Source: UBA6054 sp964522095
Lineage (GTDB): Bacteria > Planctomycetota > Phycisphaerae > Phycisphaerales > UBA1924
Reading direction: 5' to 3'
Length of the DNA stretch: 42,565 nt
Assembly: GCA_964522095.1 (NCBI GenBank)
Contig: CAZFSO010000012.1
Location: 1-42,565 of the forward strand
How positions within the stretch are numbered: the first letter of the stretch is position 1; every line of letters starts with the position of its first letter. This document shows positions 26,869-34,515 of the stretch, piece by piece. The notes under the pieces were generated by a model. That model was not told where the DNA came from and did not search any database. It was given only the letters and a program-made list of their open reading frames with translations. The position numbers and the translations under genes are program-made.

Positions 26869-27429
26869 CTAGCCCGACCGCGGGCCCAGCAGGCCCCGGC
26901 GCTCGGCGATCAGCAGGGCGCACACCGTCTTGGCGTCGGTCAGTTCGCCACGGTCGATCATCGCGAGCAACTCCCCCACCGGGAACCGGTGGACGGTCAG
27001 GACCTCGTACGCCTCCAGACGCTGGCCGACCCAGGTCAGCCCCCGGGCGACGAACGCGTGCATGAGTTCGTCGGTCAGGCCCGGCGTGGTGTAGAACCGG
27101 GCCAGCGGCTCGACGGTTGCGGCCCGGTAGCCCGTCTCCTCCTCCAACTCGCGGGCCGCGGCGATTGCGGGGTCCTCGCCGGCATCGATGCCCCCGGCCG
27201 GCAGTTCCAGCAGGAAGCCGCCGATCGTGACCCGGTCGTTGCGGACCATGACGACCTCGGGCCCGTCGGGCCCGTCGAGCAGCGGCACGACGCACGCGGC
27301 TCCGCGGTGGCGGACGATGGGCTTGGTCCGCCGGACCCCGTCGGGGTGTTCGACCGTGAGTTCGACGAAGTCGTAGGAACGGCCGGCGTGGAGGAGACGC
27401 TCGCTTGCCACGCTCAATCGTCGGTCCAT
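26869..27429 (-). CDS. Nudix hydrolase, ADP-ribose pyrophosphatase-like
   Basis: Hydrolase of 186 residues with a perfect Nudix box at 79-101 (Gx5Ex7REUxEExGU: Gly79, Glu85, Arg93-Glu94, Glu97-Glu98, Gly100). The flanking VMVRNDRVTIGGFLLELPAG and the FYTTPGLTDELMH segments are typical of ADP-ribose/sugar-nucleotide pyrophosphatases (NudF group). ATG at 27429 with GGAAGAGG just upstream is preferred over GTG at 27444. It is 21 nt from the stop of the HEPN gene and in the same direction. Confidence 0.92.
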   Translation of the reverse strand: MDRRLSVASERLLHAGRSYDFVELTVEHPDGVRRTKPIVRHRGAACVVPLLDGPDGPEVVMVRNDRVTIGGFLLELPAGGIDAGEDPAIAAARELEEETGYRAATVEPLARFYTTPGLTDELMHAFVARGLTWVGQRLEAYEVLTVHRFPVGELLAMIDRGELTDAKTVCALLIAERRGLLGPRSG

Positions 27430-27450
27430 CGCAGCCTCTTCCACTTGCTG

Positions 27451-27981
27451 TCAGCCCGGGCGCCCGAAGTCCTTGCCGAAAAGACTGGCGTACAGGAATA
27501 TGTCGCGGTCAGCCGACCCGCCGAGTGCGCGGAGTTTGGCGACCGCAATCTCGGCGGTCGTCACAAGACGCGTCGTCTCCAGTCTTGTGAACGGGCGGGA
27601 AAGGTCATAGTCAGCGCGGAACCGCGCCCTGTGCAACTCCACAAACGCGTCACACACCGTCACCAGACCGGTCGGGGTCACCGCGCCCGCCTCCCGCAGC
27701 GCCTTGATCCCCGCGGGGATCCCTCCGGGCGACGACTTCGCGAACCACCCGGCCGCGTCCTTGATGTTCCGGTGCTCGACCAGCCGCCGCACGCGGCGAC
27801 CCACAAGCGACCGGGCATCCGCGCCCGTCATGATCCTTCCGACGATCTGGTCGGTGACTTCGTGAAACAGGGCGTAATAAGCGGCGGACACAGCCCGTCT
27901 CAGGTTCGCCTGCTTCGGGCGTCGCTGGTCCGCGCTCGTGAGCGTCGTCGCCTGAACAAGCAAGTCATCAACCAGCGGCAT
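27451..27981 (-). CDS. HEPN-domain protein (UPF0332-like)
   Basis: Protein of 176 residues that appears to be a four-helix HEPN domain. The conserved core is ANLRRAVSAAYYALFH (about 25-40), typical of the HEPN AYYAxFH helix, and RFRADYDLSRPF (about 120-132), matching the RxxADY motif of UPF0332-type HEPN proteins. A separate RRLVEH (Rx4H) sits at 65-70. HEPN proteins are often RNases or nucleotide-modifying toxins when paired with an antitoxin. Its ATG overlaps the end of the upstream small gene by 14 nt. I expected an MNT nucleotidyltransferase partner and see none, so the usual HEPN/MNT pairing does not apply. Base composition is less GC-rich than the neighbours. Confidence 0.72.
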   Translation of the reverse strand: MPLVDDLLVQATTLTSADQRRPKQANLRRAVSAAYYALFHEVTDQIVGRIMTGADARSLVGRRVRRLVEHRNIKDAAGWFAKSSPGGIPAGIKALREAGAVTPTGLVTVCDAFVELHRARFRADYDLSRPFTRLETTRLVTTAEIAVAKLRALGGSADRDIFLYASLFGKDFGRPG

Positions 27982-28294
27982 CGTCGCCCGCCTCCTCGAC
28001 CGGGTCCGCGTCGTCACCGGACCGGGCGAACTCGACGTACACCCATCGCCCGAGATCACGGGCGCGCGACGACTCCTTGATCAGCGAGGCGATGGGATCG
28101 AGCCGCTGCGGCGTCCAATCCGAGTCGTCCGTCCGCGCCGGCATCACCACCACGAAGAATGCCGACGGCTGGCCCTCCTGGTCCTCACCGAGTTCCGCGG
28201 TGATCCGCTCGATCGGGGGGTCGCGGTCCTGCCAGCGCTCCTGCGTCTCCTCGATCACCCGCTCAAGTCTTCTTTGTGCTTCGGTGTCGGTCAT
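27968..28294 (-). CDS. Small unknown protein paired with the HEPN gene
   Basis: Protein of 108 residues that I do not recognise. It begins with a helix (residues 3-22), followed by a predicted beta strand region (ERITAELGEDQEGQPSAFFV and onward to about residue 52), then DPIASLIKESSRARDLG and WVYVEFARS, and a short acidic tail. There is no MNT motif (GSxxxGxxxxxSDxD). ATG at 28294 is chosen with AAAGAG 6 nt upstream; an ATG at 28300 would lack spacing. It overlaps the HEPN gene by 14 nt and starts 22 nt after the eno stop. The close pairing and coupling make an antitoxin or cofactor role for the HEPN protein plausible, but this is inference from position only. Confidence 0.6.
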   Translation of the reverse strand: MTDTEAQRRLERVIEETQERWQDRDPPIERITAELGEDQEGQPSAFFVVVMPARTDDSDWTPQRLDPIASLIKESSRARDLGRWVYVEFARSGDDADPVEEAGDDAAG

Positions 28295-28316
28295 TGGCAT
28301 CTCTTTTTCGGCGCCC

Positions 28317-29615
28317 TCAGCCCCGCCACCACGTGTTCGACCCGTACACCCCCTGCGCCCCCAGTTCCTCGGCGATGCGCAGCAACTGGTTGTACTTGGC
28401 GTTGCGGTCGCTGCGGCAGGGGGCGCCGGTCTTGATCTGGCCGCAGTTGGTCGCCACCGCGATGTCGGCGATGGTCGAGTCCTCGGTCTCGCCCGACCGG
28501 TGGCTGAGGACGCAGGCGTAGCGGTTGCGGTGGGCGTAGTTGACCGTGTCGAAGGTCTCGGACAGCGTGCCGATCTGGTTGACCTTGACCAGCACGGCGT
28601 TGCCGCACCGCCGCTCGACGCCCTTCTCGACGAACGACTTGTTCGTCACGAACAGGTCGTCGCCGACCAACTGGACCTTGTCGCCGAGCCGGGCGGTCAG
28701 TTTGGCCCAGCCGTCCCAGTCGTTCTCGGCCAGCCCGTCCTCGATCGAGCGGATGGGGTACCGCTCGCACCAGTCGGCCCAGATGCCGATCAGGTCGTCG
28801 CTGGAGATCGTCTCGCCGGTCGAACTGAAGAACTTGTAGCCCTTCTTGCCGTCCTTCTCGGCCTCGTTCCAGAGTTCGCTGGTCGCGGGGTCCAGGGCGA
28901 CGAAGATCTGCTCGCCCCAGCGGTAGCCGGCCCTGTCGACCGCCTCCTCGATCACCTTCAGCGCGTCCTCGTTGTCCTTCAGGTCCGGCGCGAAGCCGCC
29001 CTCGTCCCCCACCGCCGTCGACACGCCCCGCTTCTTCAGGACGCTCTTGAGGTGGTGGTAGATCTCCGTGCCCGCCCGGAGCGCCTCGCCGAAGTCGTCA
29101 AAGCCCCAGGGCTGGATCATGAACTCCTGGAAGTCGACGGTGTTGTCGGCGTGCTTGCCCCCGTTGAGGATGTTGAGCATGGGCACGGGCAGGGTCTTGG
29201 CGCCGGTCCCGCCCAGGTAGCGGTACAGCGGCAGGCCGCTGGTCTCGGCCGCCGCCTTGGCGACCGCCATCGACACCCCGAGGACCGCGTTGGCCCCGAG
29301 ACCGCCCTTGTTGGGGGTCTCGTCGAGGTCGATCATGGCGGCGTCGATGCCTTCCTGGTCGCGGGCGTCCAGGCCCTCGATCTCCGGCGCGATCCGCCCG
29401 TTGACGTGGTCGACCGCCTGGGTGACCCCCTTGCCCATCCACGCGTCCCCGCCGTCGCGCAGTTCCACCGCCTCGTGCTCGCCCGTGGAGGCCCCGGAGG
29501 GCACCGCGGCCCGGCCGACGGCGCCGGAGTTGAGGACGACCTCGACCTCGACCGTGGGGTTGCCGCGTGAATCGAGGATCTGGCGTGCGTGGATCAGGTC
29601 GATGTCGAAGGCCAT
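28317..29615 (-). CDS. eno: Enolase
   Basis: Interconverts 2-phosphoglycerate and phosphoenolpyruvate. The 432-residue protein carries the whole family pattern: HARQILDSRGNPTVEVEV, VPSGASTGEHEAVELRDG, the signature SIEDGLAENDWDGWAKLTAR, LVGDDLFVTN, and the C-terminal SHRSGETEDSTIADIAV with TGAPCRSDRNAKYNQLLRI. Mg-binding Asp and Glu sites are in place. ATG at 29615 has GGAG 9 nt upstream. It is divergent from phoU (146-nt intergenic, no clear promoter boxes seen) and is the first gene of a run that includes the HEPN pair, nudix, S2P and rhomboid. Confidence 0.98.
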   Translation of the reverse strand: MAFDIDLIHARQILDSRGNPTVEVEVVLNSGAVGRAAVPSGASTGEHEAVELRDGGDAWMGKGVTQAVDHVNGRIAPEIEGLDARDQEGIDAAMIDLDETPNKGGLGANAVLGVSMAVAKAAAETSGLPLYRYLGGTGAKTLPVPMLNILNGGKHADNTVDFQEFMIQPWGFDDFGEALRAGTEIYHHLKSVLKKRGVSTAVGDEGGFAPDLKDNEDALKVIEEAVDRAGYRWGEQIFVALDPATSELWNEAEKDGKKGYKFFSSTGETISSDDLIGIWADWCERYPIRSIEDGLAENDWDGWAKLTARLGDKVQLVGDDLFVTNKSFVEKGVERRCGNAVLVKVNQIGTLSETFDTVNYAHRNRYACVLSHRSGETEDSTIADIAVATNCGQIKTGAPCRSDRNAKYNQLLRIAEELGAQGVYGSNTWWRG

Positions 29616-29761
29616 GTGGGTTCTCCGGGCTGCGGGCGGGTGTTCGGCGCGGTCGCCGGCGCGAGGATAGGCTTCACCAACCGGCCCCAGCCGTGCCGGA
29701 ACAGCGGATTCGGACCTTCCCTCCCCACCGCGCCCCGGACGCGAGAGGTTCCCCGACGGAC

Positions 29762-30457
29762 ATGCCCACCAACGCCCAGCAGTTTCTCGATGAACTCGCG
29801 TCGATCCGCGCCGACCTGACCGAGCAGGGCGCCCGCGTGACCCTGATGGCCTCCGCGGCCTTCGACGCGGTGTACCGGCGTGACACCTCCAACGCCGAGG
29901 CCATCCTCGCGCAGGACGACGAGGTCGACCGGGCCGACGTGGAGATCGAGCGCAAGTGCGTCGACCTGCTGGTGCGCACCGCCAACGACGCCTGCGACGT
30001 GGGCGCCGGTCCCATCCGCTCGCTCCTGACCGCGGTGAAGGTCAACAACGAACTGGAACGCATCGCCGACGCGGCGACCGAGGTCTCCGAGCGGGTCATC
30101 CGCCTGGGCGAGCGCACCACCCCGTTCCCCAAGACCCTGCTCGTGATGACCAACTCGGTGCTTGGCATCCTGCGCGACACCGTCCGCGCGTTCGCCGACA
30201 CCGACCCCGTCATGGCCCGGGCCGTGCTGGCCAGCGAGGGGGCGGTGCTGCAGTTCAAGGAACTCATCACCCGCGACGCGCAGGAGCGCGTCGCCGAGGG
30301 GCGCATGAGCGTCGCCGTGGCCTTCGACCTCAACTCGATCGCGGCCCGGGCGGTCACGATGGCCGACTACTGCACGAACGTCGCCGAGCAGGTGATCTAC
30401 GAGTCCACGGGGCAGATCGTCCGGCACACCAGCGGCGAGTGGATCGAACTGCCGTAG
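29762..30457 (+). CDS. phoU: PhoU-family phosphate signalling protein
   Basis: Helical protein of 231 residues with two PhoU repeats. Family features are the (D/E)xxVDxxxxxIExxC segment (QDDEVDRADVEIERKC), VKVNNELERIADAATEVSER, and in the second repeat DLNSIAARAVTMADYCTNVAEQ, each with the conserved metal-binding ExxxD pattern. PhoU regulates the PhoR/PhoB system and the Pst transporter. No pst or phoBR genes are near. The ATG at 29762 has only a weak upstream site (GACGGAC). It is divergent from eno and converges on gcvT with a 9-nt gap. Confidence 0.93.
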   Translation: MPTNAQQFLDELASIRADLTEQGARVTLMASAAFDAVYRRDTSNAEAILAQDDEVDRADVEIERKCVDLLVRTANDACDVGAGPIRSLLTAVKVNNELERIADAATEVSERVIRLGERTTPFPKTLLVMTNSVLGILRDTVRAFADTDPVMARAVLASEGAVLQFKELITRDAQERVAEGRMSVAVAFDLNSIAARAVTMADYCTNVAEQVIYESTGQIVRHTSGEWIELP

Positions 30458-30466
30458 CCGGGCCTG

Positions 30467-31612
30467 TCAGGCCTTCGGGGCCTTGTAGAAAGGCATCGGC
30501 ACCACCCGGCCGGGCAGCGTGGCCCGGCCAGCGTCCACCGCGACCTCGGTCCCGACCGCGGCGTGCTCGGCCAGCACGAATCCCATCGCGATGGACTTCT
30601 CCAGGGTCGGGCTCAGGCAGCCCGACGAGACCGCACCGCTCGGCTCGCCCCCCACCAGGATCGGCATGCCCTGCCGCGCCGTGCGCTTGCCCCCGATCTC
30701 GATGCCGACCAGTCGCCGCTCAGGGCCGCCGGCGTCGCGGGTGCGGGCGAGCGCTTCCTGACCGATGAAGGTCTCCCCGTCGCGCTCGGGGGTTTTGTCG
30801 AGGGAGATGGCGAAGTCCACGCCGCACGAGAGGGCGTTGATCTCCTCGCCGAGTTCGTGGCCGTAGAGCGGCATGCCGGCCTCCAGGCGCAGCGAGTCGC
30901 GGGCCGCCAGGCCGGCCGGGCGGAGCACGGCGTCGGCCTTGGACTGGTCCACGTCCTTGAGCAGCAGTTTCATCGCCATGCCCACCGCCGAGGCCGGCAG
31001 GATCACCTCGACCCCGTCCTCGCCGGTGTAGCCCGTGCGGCTGACGGTCAGTTTCAGGATCATCAGGTTCTTGACGGTGAACCGGAAGCGCTTGAGCGTT
31101 GGGATCTCCTTGGACACCCCGGCGATCAGGTCCATCACCTTCGGCCCCTGGAGGGCCACCATCGCGGTCTTCTCCGTCCGGTCGTCGATCTTCACGTTGA
31201 ACGACCGCTCGGCGACCACGCCCCGCATGTGGTCGAGGATCTTGGCCCGGTTCGAGGCGTTGACGACCACCAGGTAGTCGTCGGCCTCCATCCGCATCAC
31301 GATCACGTCGTCGCGCACGCCGCCCCGCTCGTTGCACATCAGGGTGTAGCGGCACTGCCCGTCCTGCATGTCGCCGATGCGCCGCGCGCACACCCGCTCG
31401 AGCAGACGCCGCGCGTGCAGGCCCGACACCGCCACCCGGCCCATGTGCGACACGTCGAACAGCGCGCCGGACCGGCGGCACTGCTCGTGCTCCTCGCGCA
31501 CGCCGGTGGCGTACTTCAGCGGCATCTCCCAGCCGGCGAAGTCGACCATCTGGGCCTGGTGGTCGAGGTGGAAGGAGCGGAGGGGCGTCGGGGTCAGGGT
31601 GGTGCTGCTCAT
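30467..31612 (-). CDS. gcvT: Aminomethyltransferase (glycine cleavage T protein)
   Basis: Protein of 381 residues of the glycine cleavage system: transfers the aminomethyl carbon to tetrahydrofolate. Conserved parts: FAGWEMPLKYATGVREEHEQ, LFDVSHMGRVAVSG, RYTLMCNERGGVRDDVIVMR (folate site), the GYTGEDGVEVILP region, and AGLAARDSLRLEAGMPLYGHE. No gcvH or gcvP is nearby. It sits 9 nt after the panC stop, so the pair is likely one operon. ATG at 31612. Confidence 0.96.
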   Translation of the reverse strand: MSSTTLTPTPLRSFHLDHQAQMVDFAGWEMPLKYATGVREEHEQCRRSGALFDVSHMGRVAVSGLHARRLLERVCARRIGDMQDGQCRYTLMCNERGGVRDDVIVMRMEADDYLVVVNASNRAKILDHMRGVVAERSFNVKIDDRTEKTAMVALQGPKVMDLIAGVSKEIPTLKRFRFTVKNLMILKLTVSRTGYTGEDGVEVILPASAVGMAMKLLLKDVDQSKADAVLRPAGLAARDSLRLEAGMPLYGHELGEEINALSCGVDFAISLDKTPERDGETFIGQEALARTRDAGGPERRLVGIEIGGKRTARQGMPILVGGEPSGAVSSGCLSPTLEKSIAMGFVLAEHAAVGTEVAVDAGRATLPGRVVPMPFYKAPKA

Positions 31613-31621
31613 CCCGCCAGT

Positions 31622-32440
31622 CTAGGTTGACGCCCACGGCGCGTTGTCGATCAGACGCACGCCGCCCACGCGGGCCGCCACCAGCGCCCGGCACGCGCGC
31701 CCCCGCGGCTCCAGCAGCGTCTCGGCGTCCCGGACCACCGCGTACTCCGGGGCGATCCCCCCCGCCCGCAACGCGCCCGCCAGACGCCGGGCCGCCGCCT
31801 CCGGGTTGGATTCGTTGCATGCCAGACCCAGGGCCTCGGCGATCGTCGCCGCCTGCGCCCGGGCGCCCGGGTCGAGCAGCCGGTTGCGGCTGCTCATCGC
31901 CAGCCCGTCCGGCTCGCGCACCGTCGGGACGGCGAGCACCTCGACCGGCCGGGACTGGGCCGCCGTCATCGCCCGGACCACCTGGAGTTGTTGCCAGTCC
32001 TTCTCGCCGAAGACGGCCACGGATGGCCCGGTCAGGTCGAACAGCCTCGACACGACCTGGCACACCCCGGCAAAGTGGCCCGGCCGGTGCGCGTCCTCCA
32101 GGCCCGGGCGGGTGGCGACCTCGGGCAGGTCGGGCGTCGGGATCGTCACGCCGGGGGGGTACACGACCGCGGGGCCGGGGGCGAACACCGCGTCCGCACC
32201 GGCATCGGCGCAGGTTCTCAGATCCTCGTCCAGATCGCGGGGGTAGCGGTCAAAGTCCGCCGGGTCGTTGAACTGCGTGGGGTTGACGAAGACCGTGACG
32301 ACGACGCGGGCCCCGCGCTCGTCCGCCGCAGTTCGCGCGGCGCGCACCAGCGCGGCGTGGCCCTCGTGCAGGGCGCCCATCGTGGGCACGAGCACGCAGC
32401 CGGTCGTCAGGTCGGGATCGGGTCGATCGAGCACGCGCAC
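31622..32440 (-). CDS. panC: Pantothenate synthetase (pantoate-beta-alanine ligase)
   Basis: Last step of pantothenate synthesis: pantoate, beta-alanine and ATP give pantothenate. The 272-residue protein has LVPTMGALHEGHAAL with the HxGH nucleotidyl-transfer motif (His25-His28), VVVTVFVNPTQFNDPADFDRYPR, VAVFGEKDWQQLQVVRAM and the KMSKS-like GLAMSSRNRLL. The start is GTG at 32440, since no ATG lies between the upstream in-frame TGA and the first motif. A second GTG is two codons later. The N-terminus is shorter than usual (no R-x-x-x-A helix). Only 37 nt separate it from the divergent unknown gene, so the promoters must overlap. gcvT is 9 nt downstream. Confidence 0.96.
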   Translation of the reverse strand: MRVLDRPDPDLTTGCVLVPTMGALHEGHAALVRAARTAADERGARVVVTVFVNPTQFNDPADFDRYPRDLDEDLRTCADAGADAVFAPGPAVVYPPGVTIPTPDLPEVATRPGLEDAHRPGHFAGVCQVVSRLFDLTGPSVAVFGEKDWQQLQVVRAMTAAQSRPVEVLAVPTVREPDGLAMSSRNRLLDPGARAQAATIAEALGLACNESNPEAAARRLAGALRAGGIAPEYAVVRDAETLLEPRGRACRALVAARVGGVRLIDNAPWAST

Positions 32441-32477
32441 GCGGGCAAGCGTAGTCGATCACCCGGTAGGATCCGGC

Positions 32478-33131
32478 GTGACCCGACCGCTGTATGACGA
32501 ATGGATCGCCCGGTTCCGAGCCGTGGCTCGGCCCGCCCTGCAGGGAACCCCCGTTCTCGATCCGCACGCCGACGCCGACGCACGCCGACGCTTCGCGGCG
32601 GGCTTCGCCGACGAGCACGGCAACCGGCGCCGGCTCGACCGGCCGTTCCTGCACGCACTGCTTGGCCTGGGCCCGCCCGACGTCGCGCCCGCGACCGCCG
32701 ACCTGGACGACCGGCTGTGGTGGGCCCTCCATGACCCGGGGATCACCCTGCCCGACCCCGACGCCGAAGGCCCCTTGGACCCCGCCCAGGCCGACGCGGC
32801 GATCGAATGGCGGACGGAGGTCGAACTGGCGGCCACGCACGCCCTGTTCCGGATCGCGCTGGACCGCGCCGACCCGGCGCTGACGCGCCGCGCCCTGGCC
32901 GCCGCCCGGTGGCAGGTGGCCGAACTCCAGCCCGACAACGCCACCAACCACCCCTGGGCGGCCCACGTGTTCCTCGTCCTCGCGGCGGAGGACCCCCAGA
33001 TCGCCCCCGAAGCGCTGCTGCACGCCCAGACGATGGTGCACAACTGCCAGGTTCACCTCGGGCGGGCCGACCGGCGCAGCGCGTGCATCCTGTGGGACGC
33101 CGCCGACACCCTGGAGCGGCTGGGCCGCTAG
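32478..33131 (+). CDS. Conserved-looking hypothetical protein
   Basis: Protein of 217 residues, not recognised. It is acidic, helical, soluble, without a signal or membrane segment. The latter half has helical segments such as WRTEVELAATHALFRIALDR, RALAAARWQVAELQ and ALLHAQTMVHNCQ. GTG at 32478 has TAGGA 8 nt upstream. Third-position GC bias and coding character agree with its neighbours. The gene is divergent from panC (37 nt) and converges on the LON-domain gene, with which it shares the last bases: the stop codons overlap in CTAG (33128-33131). Confidence 0.72.
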   Translation: MTRPLYDEWIARFRAVARPALQGTPVLDPHADADARRRFAAGFADEHGNRRRLDRPFLHALLGLGPPDVAPATADLDDRLWWALHDPGITLPDPDAEGPLDPAQADAAIEWRTEVELAATHALFRIALDRADPALTRRALAAARWQVAELQPDNATNHPWAAHVFLVLAAEDPQIAPEALLHAQTMVHNCQVHLGRADRRSACILWDAADTLERLGR

Positions 33132-33841
33132 TTCCAGCTCATGCCCTTGGGCCAGGTCTCGGGGTGCTGGCTCTCGGCGGCGCGGATCGTCCGGGAGAGC
33201 CGATCGAGTTCGCGGCCGAGCAGGCGGGTGCGCGTCTCTGCGTCGCCCTCGGCGAGCATCTCGTACCGCGACTCGCGCCCGCTGAGCAGCGTGAAGCCCA
33301 CCACGTCGAGCAGCACCGGCGTGGGGATCTGCTCGTTGCGGACGTAGTGCAGCACCTGCTCGGCGATGCGCAGGCGGGCCAGGGGGCCCTTGTCGAGCGC
33401 GTCGTCGACCCACACGCGCAGCCGCTCCATCGTCTCGCTGGCGCTGAACACCTCGGAGCCCTCGTCCCCGAACGGCTCGGACATCACCAGCCGGTAGGCC
33501 ACGCCGGGCTCGGGCGGGAGTTCCTCGACGATCTTGGCCCGGCACAGCCCGTGCAGCACCAGGTTGAACCGCCCGTCGGGCAGGCGCTCGTGCGTGACGA
33601 TCTGCCCGATGCAGATCACCGGGCGCACCGCGGGCCGCCCGTGCGCGTCGGCGGGTCGCTTCGGGTCGAGCGTCGCGATGGCGATCTGCCCGGACGAATC
33701 CAGCGCGCTGTCCACCATCTGGCGGTATCGCGGCTCGAACACGTGCAGCGGCATCGGCTGCTGGGGCAATAAAACGGTCGCCAGGGGGAATATCGCGACC
33801 GGACGGCCGAAGTTGATCCTGATCGACTGGGCCCCGTCCAT
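33128..33841 (-). CDS. Stand-alone LON substrate-binding-domain protein
   Basis: Protein of 237 residues consisting of a single LON (PF02190-like) domain. FPLATVLLPQQPMPLHVFEPRYRQM is the hallmark start of the domain (quoted only in part as family feature), followed by GQIVTHERLPDGRFNLVLHG and LCRAKIVEE. Unlike the protease Lon it lacks the AAA+ and serine-lysine domains. Stand-alone LON proteins occur in many bacteria and have no agreed function. ATG at 33841 lies 36 nt from the divergent thioredoxin-like gene. Confidence 0.88.
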   Translation of the reverse strand: MDGAQSIRINFGRPVAIFPLATVLLPQQPMPLHVFEPRYRQMVDSALDSSGQIAIATLDPKRPADAHGRPAVRPVICIGQIVTHERLPDGRFNLVLHGLCRAKIVEELPPEPGVAYRLVMSEPFGDEGSEVFSASETMERLRVWVDDALDKGPLARLRIAEQVLHYVRNEQIPTPVLLDVVGFTLLSGRESRYEMLAEGDAETRTRLLGRELDRLSRTIRAAESQHPETWPKGMSWN

Positions 33842-33877
33842 CCCCAACGGTACGCAGCCCCGACCCCCGAGGACCGC

Positions 33878-34447
33878 ATGTTCGACACCCGATTGCTCCA
33901 GGAAAAGCACGAAGCCGGCCTCGCGTACGACGAGTACGTCGCCACCGGCACGCCCCAGCACCGGGCCGCGTGGACCGACTTCCGGGCCCGCGCCGACCTG
34001 ACCGGCGCGCAGGCGGGCCTGGTCGGCGCCTTCACCCGGCGCCTGCCGGTCATCGCCGTGTCGGGCGTGTGGTGCGGCGACTGCGCCCAGCAACTGCCCT
34101 TCCTCGACGCGATCAACCTGGCCGCGCCCCTCGTCGACGTCCGCTACCTCGACCGCGACGAGCACGCCGACCTGGCCGACCGGCTCACGCTCTGCGGCGG
34201 GCGCCGCGTGCCGGTCGTCCTGATCCTCAACGAGGACTTCGACGTGCTGGCCGTCGTGGGCGACCGCACCCTGTCGCGCTACCGCGCCCTGGCCGCCCGG
34301 CAACTCGGGCCGAGTTGCCCCCTGCCGGGCGCCCCCGTGCCGGACGACGAGGTCGCCGCCACGCGCCAGGACTGGGTCGACGCCTTCGAACGCGCCCACC
34401 TCATGGCCCGGCTGAGCACCAAACTCCGCGCCCGCCACGGCGACTGA
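33878..34447 (+). CDS. Thioredoxin-like protein with WCGDC motif
   Basis: Cytosolic protein of 189 residues with a redox-type thioredoxin fold. The CxxC motif is WCGDC (Cys66, Cys69), in the position of a thioredoxin active site (VIAVSGVWCGDCAQQLPFLD). A conserved cis-Pro follows in RRVPVVLILNEDF. There is an N-terminal helical extension of about 50 residues and no signal peptide. ATG at 33878 has GAGGA 5 nt upstream. It may be a thiol-disulfide reductase; the WCGDC group is otherwise poorly characterised. Confidence 0.85.
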   Translation: MFDTRLLQEKHEAGLAYDEYVATGTPQHRAAWTDFRARADLTGAQAGLVGAFTRRLPVIAVSGVWCGDCAQQLPFLDAINLAAPLVDVRYLDRDEHADLADRLTLCGGRRVPVVLILNEDFDVLAVVGDRTLSRYRALAARQLGPSCPLPGAPVPDDEVAATRQDWVDAFERAHLMARLSTKLRARHGD

Positions 34448-34515
34448 CCCCCAGCCCCGCCTTTCTTCACCCCCCTGAAACCGGACCGGCGGTCTTCCCT
34501 AGCATCCCGCACACG

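Noticed and set aside
33970..34515. Upstream in-frame extension of hflX
   Set aside because: The extension overlaps the thioredoxin-like gene in another frame. The family N-terminus starts shortly after the ATG at 34516.
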